From Haladaptatus sp. R4 (GTDB taxonomy: Archaea > Halobacteriota > Halobacteria > Halobacteriales > Haladaptataceae), in assembly GCF_001625445.1 (NCBI RefSeq), contig NZ_LWHG01000011.1, forward strand, positions 310,001-374,000: DNA of 64,000 bases, written 5' to 3'. A program made the position numbers and the translations under genes. Positions within the stretch are counted from its first letter, which is position 1; each line of letters starts with the position of its first letter. Below, in pieces: positions 17,040 to 24,848 of this stretch. The notes beneath the pieces were generated by a model. It did no database searches, was not told the DNA's origin, and saw only the letters and a list, made by a program, of their open reading frames with translations.

Positions 17040-18141
17040 CCGGAACCACGTACAGTCCGTCTCGACTCTTGAACACCGGCACCATCTCCGCGTCCTCGTC
17101 CATGTACGACGGTTTGGCAATCGTCTTCGTCTGGTACGTTTCGGGGTCGAGCACCTGCACCGCGTGTTCGTCCGTAACGGCGACCAGCGTCGTCTCCTCG
17201 GCGTCGTCGATGCTCCCCAACTTGCTGGCGTCGGCGGCGTCCTCGTTTCCGAACTTGGCCTCGTACTCCTCGCCGGTGGTAATCCGTCGACCCTTCAGGT
17301 TTCCTTGTACGCTCCTGACGAGAACTGGCCCGTCGTCGTCGGGACTGATGATGTCGCCAGGGGTGAACGGCGGCAGGCGGACGGCGTAGGTCACGCGATA
17401 CACTCCGTTGCCGTCCTCGTCCTCCGTGACGAGGGTTTCCGCATCGGAAAAGCTCCCGCCGAACTCCTCGACCAGTTTGCTCGAAATCTTCTTGCCGATA
17501 TTGGTGGTCGAGACCTTGATGTTCAGTCCGTCGGGCGTTTCGTCCATCTCGGTGACGAAGGCGTTCCGGTCGCCCGTTGCCTCCATGTCCGCGACGATTT
17601 CGTTGGCGATTTCTTTGGCCCGTTTTTCCTCCGTCGGGGTCGGCGTCCTATCGACGCCTCGAACCTGCACGATGCTGGCGTAGTAGTCGCCCGCAATCCG
17701 CCCACAGCGCGTACACGTCTGGCGGGCGATCATGACGGGAACCATGATCTCCTCCTCCATCAGCGTGTCACGGACCATCCCGGAGAAATAACAGTGCATC
17801 CGGATCGTGTTCGGATCGATCTGCTCGGGTTCCACCTGCCACGATACGTCGCGGGCATCGACGTGGACGGCGAGCGCTTCGCTCACTTCCTCGATGGCGA
17901 TGTCGGTGTAGTCGCGTGCGCCGACGTCGACCCATCGACGGCCGCGATAGACGGCACCGCACTGGGCACACACCCGAACCTCGATCCGCTCGGGGGCGTC
18001 CACGAGGTCGAAGCGGTCGAAATAACAGGAATCACAGAGCTTCCGCTCGCGCGGGGATGCGGACGTCGGATACTCCCGGTCCGTGATATCGACCTCGATG
18101 GGGTCGCCACAGTTCGGGCAGAATTCGCGAGAATCGGTCAT
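17032..18141 (-). CDS. NMD3 family ribosome-biogenesis protein
   Basis: A 369-residue protein. The N-terminus has the diagnostic paired zinc knuckles (FCPNCG, LCDSC, VCAQCGAVY, TCTRCGRIAG), followed by a beta-rich eIF5A-like region. Eukaryotic NMD3 is the 60S export adaptor; archaea have no nuclear export, so its archaeal role is probably late 50S maturation or anti-association. It is the first gene of a two-gene unit with the wyosine-type enzyme downstream (8-nt overlap). Confidence 0.9.
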   Translation of the reverse strand: MTDSREFCPNCGDPIEVDITDREYPTSASPRERKLCDSCYFDRFDLVDAPERIEVRVCAQCGAVYRGRRWVDVGARDYTDIAIEEVSEALAVHVDARDVSWQVEPEQIDPNTIRMHCYFSGMVRDTLMEEEIMVPVMIARQTCTRCGRIAGDYYASIVQVRGVDRTPTPTEEKRAKEIANEIVADMEATGDRNAFVTEMDETPDGLNIKVSTTNIGKKISSKLVEEFGGSFSDAETLVTEDEDGNGVYRVTYAVRLPPFTPGDIISPDDDGPVLVRSVQGNLKGRRITTGEEYEAKFGNEDAADASKLGSIDDAEETTLVAVTDEHAVQVLDPETYQTKTIAKPSYMDEDAEMVPVFKSRDGLYVVPDA

Positions 18142-18210
18142 TGTCGGCTCTATGTCGTTCTCGCTTTTAAGCCTGAAGATGACGAAGACGCCGAAGCTAC
18201 TGACGATGGC

Positions 18211-19092
18211 TCACTGAAAGACGAACTCGTCGTCGTCCACCGTATCGCGCCACGAGTGGGTCGGTTCCCACCCGAGCATCGACTGAGCTTTCGCGGTCGA
18301 GAGCGCCGAATCCGTCCCCGAAATCGTACACGAGTCGGGAACGTCGTGGAAGAACTCGGACAGCGCCCGCTCGATGGGTTCGTCGAGGTAGTTGTCTTCC
18401 GCCGAGACGATGAACGGTTCGTGGCCGGAGAAGTCAGCCGAGATGGCTCGCTCGATGGCGGTCGAAACGTCCCGAACGTCCACGTACGACCAGAAGTTCC
18501 CGGCGCCGGTGGCGAGGTTGGTTCGGGCGTCGAGACAGTCGTACTCGTCGGGAAACTGGACCCACGACCCGCGAATCGACGCCACCGGGACGTCGTAGCG
18601 GCGGGCGACCATCGCGCCGATTTGCTCGCCCACGACCTTCGACGTCCCGTACGGGTCCTCGGGCCGGAGCGGATGTTCCTCGTCCAGCGGAAGGTACTCC
18701 GGAAGCGACGGTTTTCCGGCGAGTTGGAAGCCGTAGGCGCTCTCGTTCGACGCCCACGCGATTCGGGCGTTCGCCCTCCCCGCGGCCGTGAGAACGTTGT
18801 ACGCGCCGACGACGTTGTTCTCGAATATCCGCATTCCAGCGTGGCGTTCGGGCGACGGAAGCGAGGCCCAGTGAACGACCGCATCCGGATTTTCGGTCGA
18901 GATGGCTTCCGCCGTCTCGACCTGTTCGGTCAGGTCGGCCGAGCGGAACGAAAGCCCCCGATACCCCCCCAGTTCCCACTCTGAACGGGAGAGACTCATG
19001 CAAGTAACGTCCCACCCTTGCTCGGCGAGGTGCGTGGCGAGCCATCGGCCGGAACGGTCGAGGCTCCCAGCTAAGACGACCGTTCCGGTCAT
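18211..19092 (-). CDS. NAD-dependent epimerase/dehydratase (extended SDR)
   Basis: A 293-residue Rossmann protein. The N-terminal VVLAGSLDRSGRWLATHL is a modified GxxGxxG dinucleotide motif (the central glycine is replaced by Asp/Arg). The active-site YGTSK (Y-x-x-x-K) is present at about residues 148-152, with a preceding Ser in ASNESAYG. YVDVRDVSTAIERAI is typical of the substrate domain of UDP-sugar epimerases and dehydratases. The substrate is unknown and the gene is not in a glycan cluster. It ends 69 nt from the nmd3 start, on the same strand. Confidence 0.85.
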   Translation of the reverse strand: MTGTVVLAGSLDRSGRWLATHLAEQGWDVTCMSLSRSEWELGGYRGLSFRSADLTEQVETAEAISTENPDAVVHWASLPSPERHAGMRIFENNVVGAYNVLTAAGRANARIAWASNESAYGFQLAGKPSLPEYLPLDEEHPLRPEDPYGTSKVVGEQIGAMVARRYDVPVASIRGSWVQFPDEYDCLDARTNLATGAGNFWSYVDVRDVSTAIERAISADFSGHEPFIVSAEDNYLDEPIERALSEFFHDVPDSCTISGTDSALSTAKAQSMLGWEPTHSWRDTVDDDEFVFQ

Positions 19093-19258
19093 CGATGTAC
19101 CCTCGTCGGTTCAAACGAGAACATACACCGTCTAACCCGTCTCTCGGGGTAAGCGTTCCGGCCTTGACAAACGTGATACTTCTATTATTTTGGTACGTAT
19201 TTAACCGTGTATAAAAATCACCCCCTCCTCGTATGCTACTTACCCGCACAACGAATCT

Positions 19259-19300
19259 GTGAACTACCCTGTCCTACTCGCTTCGCGTGCTGAGGACGGG
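19259..19300 (-). repeat. candidate right end of the TnpB element / guide-RNA 3' region
   Basis: Read on the minus strand, the 3' end of tnpB runs directly into GTCCTCAGCACGCGAAGCG, GAGTAGGACAGG and GTAGTTCAC. A C-terminus ending SPVLSTRSE overlapping a GC-rich structured right end is the usual arrangement of IS200/IS605-type TnpB elements, whose right end encodes the omega (re) RNA scaffold. The guide would be the flanking sequence just beyond TTCAC, i.e. positions below 19259 on this strand. The exact boundary is inferred. Confidence 0.5.
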
Positions 19301-20545
19301 ACTTCCTGCTTCCACGACGCGCTTTGCAGACACAACAGTGTCCATAGGGAGCGCAGTCTCCACAGGCGTTGACGAATCGCAGAGCGATTCGTTCGCCAAC
19401 CAGAAATCTTTGATTTCTGGTGACGTTGAATCGGAGTGAACCACTCCTACTTTGTCGATACCGCGAGATAGGATATTCCACGCCGCATTCGCGTCTCTGT
19501 CCGCTTCAAAACCGCAGGTGGGACAGGAGTGTTCACGGACCCACAACGGCTTATCCGTCTTCACACCACAGGACGCACATTCCTTCGTCGTGTTCCGTGG
19601 GTCTACAGCGACGAAGTACGTTCCTTCGCGTTCACACTTGTATTCGAGCATCCGGAGAAACGTACCCCATGCGGCGGCTGCTCGGTTGCGTGAATTTGAA
19701 TCGAACTGCATCATCCCGGCGACGTTCAAGTCTTCGACTGCTACGAGGTCATACTCTTTCGCGTAGTAGTTCGAGAGTTTGTGCAAGAAGTCACGGCGCT
19801 TCCGGCGGAGGTCGGCGTGGCACTCCGCAACGCGACGGCGTTGTTTCTCGTAGTTGTTCGACCCATGTTCCTTCCGCGAGAGCTTCCGTTGTTCGCGTTC
19901 CAGCCGCTCGCGTTCGTCCGAGAGATCGAGGCTCTTGATTGCATGTCCATCCGTGTCGTGAGCATACTTCAAGATACCCACGTCAATCCCGACGCACTTC
20001 TCGGGCGTCCTTGGTTTCTCGGGCGTTTCTTCGTCAACGTCGATAGCGAACGTGGCGAACCACTCACCCGTCGGTTCCCGCTTGACTGTGACCTGTTTAA
20101 TAGTCGCGTTCTCGGGGATATCTCGGTGGAGATGAATCGGTATCTCACCGAGTTTGCTCAACCACAATACTGGCCGACCGCTCGTATTCTTGAGCTTGAA
20201 GCCGGACTGGTTGTAGGTGAGCGAGTGGTAGTCACGAGGTCGCTTCCACTTGAGCATCCCAACGGCCCGTCCGTTCTCTTTCTGCGCTTTCAGCCTTGAC
20301 AGGTTGTCGTAGACGCGTTTGACGACCATCTGTAACACCTTCGAGTGAACGTCTCGGAGGTCGTCCCACCACGATTTGAGGTCAGGGAGTTGCCCCTGTA
20401 GCTCGTATCGGGCAGGTATCTCGTCAGATTCGTTGAACTTGAACAAGCAATGGTTGTACAGTTGCCGACAAATATCGACGTGGTACAGAAGCTCGTCGCG
20501 GATGGCATCTGTCGGTTGGAGTCGATATTTGTAGTTGTACTGCAT
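19274..20545 (-). CDS. tnpB: TnpB RNA-guided nuclease of an IS200/IS605 (IS1341-type) element
   Basis: A 423-residue intact protein. The RuvC triad is D188 (GIDVGI), E271 (AVEDLNV) and D351 (ADRDANAAWN). The zinc ribbon has C323/C326 (CASC) and C341/C344 (CPTC). The N-terminal YNYKYRLQPTDA opening is typical. No tnpA (Y1 transposase) is present on either side, so this is a solo TnpB element that must be moved in trans or be retained as a nuclease. All catalytic and zinc residues are kept, suggesting selection. Base composition is slightly less GC-rich than its neighbours. Confidence 0.92.
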   Translation of the reverse strand: MQYNYKYRLQPTDAIRDELLYHVDICRQLYNHCLFKFNESDEIPARYELQGQLPDLKSWWDDLRDVHSKVLQMVVKRVYDNLSRLKAQKENGRAVGMLKWKRPRDYHSLTYNQSGFKLKNTSGRPVLWLSKLGEIPIHLHRDIPENATIKQVTVKREPTGEWFATFAIDVDEETPEKPRTPEKCVGIDVGILKYAHDTDGHAIKSLDLSDERERLEREQRKLSRKEHGSNNYEKQRRRVAECHADLRRKRRDFLHKLSNYYAKEYDLVAVEDLNVAGMMQFDSNSRNRAAAAWGTFLRMLEYKCEREGTYFVAVDPRNTTKECASCGVKTDKPLWVREHSCPTCGFEADRDANAAWNILSRGIDKVGVVHSDSTSPEIKDFWLANESLCDSSTPVETALPMDTVVSAKRVVEAGSPVLSTRSE

Positions 20546-20664
20546 GGTCTATTCGTTGGAATTGGAGTGAGAGACACGAACGACTTTCACGTCGGCTCCG
20601 CGCCAGCGTTTGGGAACGAGGACGTGGGCGCTGTTTCCGGACGGTTTTGCCGTTCCGTCAAGGA

Positions 20665-20723
20665 TTCATGCCCTTCGATTTCAACCTACCAATTATATTG
20701 TATAGATTATTAATTGGCATGAA
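20665..20723. repeat. nested inverted repeat, candidate left end of the TnpB element
   Basis: TTCATGCC (20665-20672) is the perfect inverse of GGCATGAA (20716-20723). Inside it CCAATTA (20689-20695) pairs with TAATTGG (20711-20717), sharing the GG. The core is AT-rich. Subterminal hairpins are expected at the ends of IS200/IS605 elements, and this lies about 120 bp upstream of the tnpB start, so it is a fair left-end candidate. It could instead be a promoter or operator. Confidence 0.4.
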
Positions 20724-20842
20724 ACTACCGATTGACCTGTGAGACAGCCGGAGTACTGTGTACGAAAGACAACGACGGTATTGTCAGGTTTCACCGAAAT
20801 CTGATTGTAAATAAGGAATCAAATATTTCTGATGGCGATCTT

Positions 20843-20910
20843 GTGAACGCTGTATCCCCCTCCCTACTCGCTCCGCACCGCGCTCGCTCCTTGAGGTAGA
20901 GGACTTAGCG
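20843..20910 (-). mobile_element. orphan IS200/IS605 right-end-like remnant
   Basis: On the minus strand this reads CGCTAAGTCCTCTACCTCAA, then a GC-rich arm, then GGAGCGAGTAGGGAGGGGG and finally GCGTTCAC. It shares with the right end of the neighbouring tnpB the order CCTC, (A/G)AGCGAGTAGG, a purine-rich run, and a terminal TTCAC. No tnpB sequence is attached. It is a probable remnant of a second element, or a solo guide-RNA locus. Confidence 0.45.
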
Positions 20911-20950
20911 TCTGAAAACAGTTAAACGGTCGGAATACCTAGACTGAACC

Positions 20951-21841
20951 ATGGAATGGAAGGCAGATTGGGGACTTCGTGCCAGGATGGGCCTCACGAT
21001 GTTCCTCCTGTTCGCCCTGTATATCGTGTTCGTCGGAGTGATGGAACATTTCTTCTATGGTACTGGCGTCTTCACCATGGTAATCATCGGTACTGTTGTG
21101 TTCGGCATCAGCCAGCTGTTCTTCAGCGACAAACTGGCGCTGTGGAGCATGGGCGCACACGAGGTGAGCGAGGACGAGTATCCGGACCTCCACGCGACCG
21201 TCGGTCGGCTCTGCCAACAGGCCGACCTGCCGAAGCCGAAGGTCGCCGTTGCTGATACGCGTGTTCCAAACGCGTTCGCAACCGGACGCTCCCAGAAGAA
21301 CTCCGCCGTCTGTGTGACGAGCGGACTCCTCCAGACGCTGAATCAGGAGGAACTGGAGGGCGTGCTCGCCCACGAACTCGCGCACGTCAAGAACCGCGAC
21401 GTGATGGTCATGACCATCGCGTCGTTCCTCTCGACCATCGCGTTCATGATCGTCCGCTGGGGTTGGCTGTTCGGCGGCGGCCGCAACAGTCGGGACGGGA
21501 ATCAGGTTCCCGTCTTCGTCGCCATCGCCGCATCGCTCGTCGTGTGGATCATCAGCTACTTCCTCATCCGGGCGCTCTCGCGCTACCGCGAGTTCGCCGC
21601 GGACCGCGGCGGGGCGACGATCACTGGCAAACCGTCGGCGCTCGCCTCGGCCCTGCTGACCATCGACGGTCGGATGGACAAGGTTCCGAAGGAGGACCTC
21701 CGCGAGTCCTCCGAGATGAACGCGTTCTTCATCATCCCCGCAAAAGCAGGCTTCATCAGCAACCTGTTCAGCACGCACCCGAGCACGGAAAAGCGCGTCG
21801 AGCGCCTCCGTGACATGGAGCGCGAGATGGAGTCGTACTAA
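20951..21841 (+). CDS. htpX: HtpX-like membrane metalloprotease (M48)
   Basis: A 296-residue membrane protein with two N-terminal helices and two more around residues 150-200. H141-E-L-A-H145 is the zinc motif, and YREFAADRGGA supplies the downstream Glu ligand. HtpX degrades misfolded membrane proteins. The neighbourhood contains pspAB 650 bp downstream, which fits a membrane-stress function; the two genes are separated by an oppositely oriented lipoprotein gene. Length and motifs are normal for the family. Confidence 0.93.
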   Translation: MEWKADWGLRARMGLTMFLLFALYIVFVGVMEHFFYGTGVFTMVIIGTVVFGISQLFFSDKLALWSMGAHEVSEDEYPDLHATVGRLCQQADLPKPKVAVADTRVPNAFATGRSQKNSAVCVTSGLLQTLNQEELEGVLAHELAHVKNRDVMVMTIASFLSTIAFMIVRWGWLFGGGRNSRDGNQVPVFVAIAASLVVWIISYFLIRALSRYREFAADRGGATITGKPSALASALLTIDGRMDKVPKEDLRESSEMNAFFIIPAKAGFISNLFSTHPSTEKRVERLRDMEREMESY

Positions 21842-21865
21842 CGACTCTCGGCGTCTACTAACGCC

Positions 21866-22402
21866 TTACGGCGTTTTGATGTAGGCGTATCCCTTCTTCG
21901 CCTGCAGTTTGGTGAGTTCGCCGACTCCGGCGGGAACGATTTCGACACCCGAAAGGAGGTCCTTTTTCGTATAATTGAACTTGTTCATGCTGTTGTGGCA
22001 TGCCTTGAACTTCACGCCCTTTTCCACGAGGGAGTTGACTTTGTCGGCCACCGTGGAGTCCTTCGAAACGAGTTTGACGCCGCTGCCGTTGGCGACGAGC
22101 GCGATCGTCTCCGTGTCCGTCGAATCGTCGCTCAGGAGGTTGGCGACGTTCGCCACCGCGTGTCCCTGTTTCTCTTCTCCGCTGCTGTAGTGAAATACCG
22201 TGCTCATTTTGACATTCTGGGAATCTTCGTCGGTCTGGGTCGTTCCCTCTTCAGTCGTGGTTTCAGTCGTCGTATCGGTTTCCGTGGTGGACGTGGAGGC
22301 ACCTTTCGCGTCCTCCGTCGGGCCGCTCGAACACCCCGCGAGCGCGATGGCGGTGCCGGCACCTGCCAGTTCGAGAAACCGGCGTCGGGAATGCGTTCCC
22401 AT
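21866..22402 (-). CDS. Tat-exported DsrE-like lipoprotein
   Basis: A 178-residue protein. HSRRRFLELAGAGTAIALAGC is a Tat leader ending in a lipobox (LAGC), followed by a Thr/Glu-rich linker (about residues 30-65) and then a DsrE/DsrF-like sulfur-relay domain (VFHYSSGEEKQ, SLVEKGVKFKACHNSM). The single Cys in FKACHNSM matches the position of the conserved Cys of the family. Most DsrE proteins are cytoplasmic, so an outside-facing, lipid-anchored version is notable. It sits between htpX and pspAB on the opposite strand; the start ATG at 22402 keeps the twin Arg near the N-terminus. Confidence 0.8.
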   Translation of the reverse strand: MGTHSRRRFLELAGAGTAIALAGCSSGPTEDAKGASTSTTETDTTTETTTEEGTTQTDEDSQNVKMSTVFHYSSGEEKQGHAVANVANLLSDDSTDTETIALVANGSGVKLVSKDSTVADKVNSLVEKGVKFKACHNSMNKFNYTKKDLLSGVEIVPAGVGELTKLQAKKGYAYIKTP

Positions 22403-22489
22403 CGGTTCCACTGACGGGTGCGAGGACCTTTATTAACAGCGACATAAGTATCGCGTCCCTTTTTCCTCCCCGCCTCCGTAGGCCCCGAT

Positions 22490-23095
22490 ATGGGATTACT
22501 CGATGGAATCCGCGAAGTGCTCGGCATCCGCGCCGAGACGGATGCCGGACGGGCGGCCGACCCCGAAGACCTCTTCGGCATGAGCACGGCCTACGTCACG
22601 ATGGAAGCCGACCTCGGCTACGAATCGGTCGGGCAGGCCGCGCTCTGTTTCTCCGAAGTCGATAGCACCGACTTCCAGAACGCGGTGGACGAGGTACACG
22701 CCATCCTCGAAGCCGGAAAGGAAGAGACGGGAACCGAGGCGACCGCACACGTCGATAGCCACGGGTACTCGTGGTTCGTCCTCGAAGACGACGACCCCGA
22801 GGACCTCGTGACGAGCCTCCACTTCGCGGCCGACACGTTCGTCGAGGAGGGCTACGGTTCCCGCCTCCTCGCAGCGATTTTCGGCTTCGAGCGCGACGGC
22901 AACTACGTCTATTGGCTGTACTCGTTCCGCCGTGGTGCCTACTACCCGTTCGCGCCGAAACGCGGCCACGAGCGCGACTCGGCCGCCGAGTTCAAACTCC
23001 AGAGCAACTTGGACGGGGAACTCGAAATCGAGTCGGACGAACAGTACTGGTACCCGCTCTGGCCCGACCGCACCGGAAAACATCCGTGGGAATAA
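22490..23095 (+). CDS. pspAB: PspA-associated protein PspAB
   Basis: A 201-residue soluble protein starting MGLLDGIREVLGIRAE with the DLFGMSTAYVTMEADLGYE segment that I associate with the PspAB family, a partner of PspA-type membrane-stress proteins in actinobacteria and archaea. No pspA is present in the window. Its nearness to htpX agrees with a membrane-maintenance role. It has no signal or membrane segment, so it probably acts on the cytoplasmic membrane face. Confidence 0.8.
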   Translation: MGLLDGIREVLGIRAETDAGRAADPEDLFGMSTAYVTMEADLGYESVGQAALCFSEVDSTDFQNAVDEVHAILEAGKEETGTEATAHVDSHGYSWFVLEDDDPEDLVTSLHFAADTFVEEGYGSRLLAAIFGFERDGNYVYWLYSFRRGAYYPFAPKRGHERDSAAEFKLQSNLDGELEIESDEQYWYPLWPDRTGKHPWE

Positions 23096-23195
23096 ATCCC
23101 ACGACACTCTTTCTTCGTATCTAAAGGCTTTCCTTCCGATTCAAACATCCCGCTTACGCCGTCCATTTTCACTTTCACTCCGGTGTTAACGGGGG

Positions 23196-23201
23196 TTTAT
23201 A
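23196..23201 (+). promoter_or_regulatory. TATA-like box of radA
   Basis: TTTATA at 23196-23201 ends 27 nt before the radA ATG, predicting a leaderless transcript. The upstream GTTAAC could be part of the BRE or a regulatory site, which is speculative. Confidence 0.5.
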
Positions 23202-23228
23202 TGATGAGGGGAACAAGGCAGAAGTACA

Positions 23229-24260
23229 ATGGCAGACGTAGACCTCGAAGCACTTCCCGGCGTTGGACCGGCAACAGCAGAGAAACTCCGAGAAGCGGGA
23301 TTCGACTCCTATCAGAGCCTCGCAGTCGCGAGCCCTGGCGAACTGAGCAACACCGCAGACGTCGGCGAGAGCACGTCCGCCGACATCATTCAGGCCGCAC
23401 GGAAGGAGGCCGACATCGGCGGGTTCGAGACCGGTTCGCAGGTTCTCGAACGACGCGAGCGAATCGGTAAACTCAGCTGGCAGATCGACGAAGTGGACGA
23501 ACTGCTCGGCGGCGGCGTCGAGACCCAGTCCATCACCGAAGTGTACGGCGAGTTCGGTGCGGGGAAATCCCAGATCACCCACCAGCTTTCGGTGAACGTC
23601 CAGTTGCCCGCCGAACAGGGCGGCCTCCACGGCAGCGTCATCTTCATCGACTCCGAAGACACGTTCCGTCCCGAGCGTATCGACGACATGGTTCGCGGCC
23701 TGCCGGAAGAGGCCCTTCAGGCCACGATGGACGACCGCGAAATCGAGGGAACGCCGGACGACGACGAGGCGATGCAGGAACTCATCGACGACATCCTCGA
23801 CAAGATTCACGTTGCCAAGGCGTTCAACTCCAACCACCAGATGCTCCTCGCCGAGAAGGCACAGGAACTCGCTGGCGAACACGAGGACGGCGACTGGCCC
23901 GTCCGACTGGTCTGTATCGACAGCCTCACGGCCCACTTCCGCGCCGAGTACGTCGGCCGTGGTCAGCTCGCGACCCGTCAGCAGAAGCTCAACAAACACC
24001 TGCACGACATCGACAAGGTCGGAAACCTCTACAACACGGCCGTCGTGGTGACGAACCAGGTTTCGTCCAACCCCGACTCGTTCTTCGGCGACCCGACTCA
24101 GCCCATCGGTGGGAACATCCTCGGACACAAATCCACCTTCCGGATGTACCTCCGCAAGTCGAAGGGCGACAAGCGTATCGTCCGCCTCGTGGACGCGCCG
24201 AACCTCGCCGACGGCGAGGCCGTCATGCGCGTGCAGGACGGCGGTCTGAAGCCCGAATAA
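23229..24260 (+). CDS. radA: DNA repair and recombination protein RadA
   Basis: A 343-residue archaeal RecA/Rad51 recombinase. The N-terminal helix-hairpin-helix domain ([18 protein letters not shown]) is followed by the ATPase core with Walker [10 protein letters not shown] and a Walker B strand ([13 protein letters not shown]). It forms filaments on ssDNA and catalyses strand exchange. Length and motifs are complete. A T-rich stretch follows the stop codon. Confidence 0.97.
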   Translation: MADVDLEALPGVGPATAEKLREAGFDSYQSLAVASPGELSNTADVGESTSADIIQAARKEADIGGFETGSQVLERRERIGKLSWQIDEVDELLGGGVETQSITEVYGEFGAGKSQITHQLSVNVQLPAEQGGLHGSVIFIDSEDTFRPERIDDMVRGLPEEALQATMDDREIEGTPDDDEAMQELIDDILDKIHVAKAFNSNHQMLLAEKAQELAGEHEDGDWPVRLVCIDSLTAHFRAEYVGRGQLATRQQKLNKHLHDIDKVGNLYNTAVVVTNQVSSNPDSFFGDPTQPIGGNILGHKSTFRMYLRKSKGDKRIVRLVDAPNLADGEAVMRVQDGGLKPE

Positions 24261-24287
24261 TCGGGCGGTTCGAAAACGCGTTCTCCC

Positions 24288-24302
24288 CCTTGTTTTTCTT
24301 TC
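24288..24302 (+). terminator. poly-T terminator candidate after radA
   Basis: CTTGTTTTTCTTTCT lies about 30 nt past the radA stop. Archaeal intrinsic termination needs only a T-rich stretch in the non-template strand, so this is a reasonable 3' end, though it is not proven. Confidence 0.4.
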
Positions 24303-24404
24303 TCGATACCCGGATAGCTTCCGCTCACTCGCAAATCGTCACGTCGAACTCGAACGCCCGGCACCGCAAAATCGGAACTCCGTCGATTGTTTCAAATCCG
24401 TCGC

Positions 24405-24821
24405 TTATTCCGTCGTCGTCCGTCCTTCTTCCTGCTCGCCCTCGTAAATCTCCGCCCCGTCCTGTACGATTTTCTCGGCCAGCACGGCGCATTTGACCCG
24501 CATGGGGCTGATATCGACGCCGAGCATGTCGATAACGTCGTCCCGGTCCATCGCCGCAACCTCGTCCAGACTCATGCCGGGAAGCTTCTGGGAGAGCATG
24601 CTGGCGCTGGCTTGACTGATCGCACAGCCGTCGCCGCGGAACGCGACGCGTTCGATGGTTTCACCGTCGTCTTCGAGGGAGACGTCGAATTCGAGTTCGT
24701 CGCCACAGGAGGGGTTGACTCCCTCGTGACTGAACTGGGCGTTTTCGAGTTCCCCGTAGTTTCGCGGGTTCCGGTAATGGTCGAGAATCTGCTGTCGGTA
24801 CATGTCCGAACCCATGCTCAT
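24405..24821 (-). CDS. sufU: SufU/IscU-like iron-sulfur cluster scaffold
   Basis: A 138-residue scaffold with the three cluster-binding cysteines: NPSCGDE, FRGDGCAISQAS and MRVKCAVLAEK. The YRQQILDHYRNPRNYG opening is the standard N-terminus. It receives sulfur from a cysteine desulfurase, probably the SufS encoded at 57454-58698, and assembles [2Fe-2S] or [4Fe-4S] clusters. Starts at 24821, 24815 and 24803 are all possible. Confidence 0.88.
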   Translation of the reverse strand: MSMGSDMYRQQILDHYRNPRNYGELENAQFSHEGVNPSCGDELEFDVSLEDDGETIERVAFRGDGCAISQASASMLSQKLPGMSLDEVAAMDRDDVIDMLGVDISPMRVKCAVLAEKIVQDGAEIYEGEQEEGRTTTE

Positions 24822-24848
24822 AGTTGAATCTGGGTAGGAGAGATTCAC

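Larger units (their letters stand above)
20546..20950. other. 405-bp region between tnpB and htpX
   Basis: It holds the tnpB upstream region, an AT-rich nested palindrome at 20665-20723, a 100-bp AT-rich stretch, and an orphan IS-right-end-like sequence at 20843-20910. The htpX promoter must be within the last 60 bp. I see no gene here. Confidence 0.6.

Noticed and set aside
16990-18984. A 664-residue plus-strand open frame crossing nmd3 and the epimerase gene
   Set aside because: It spans two real genes and an intergenic gap in antisense with no recognisable sequence.
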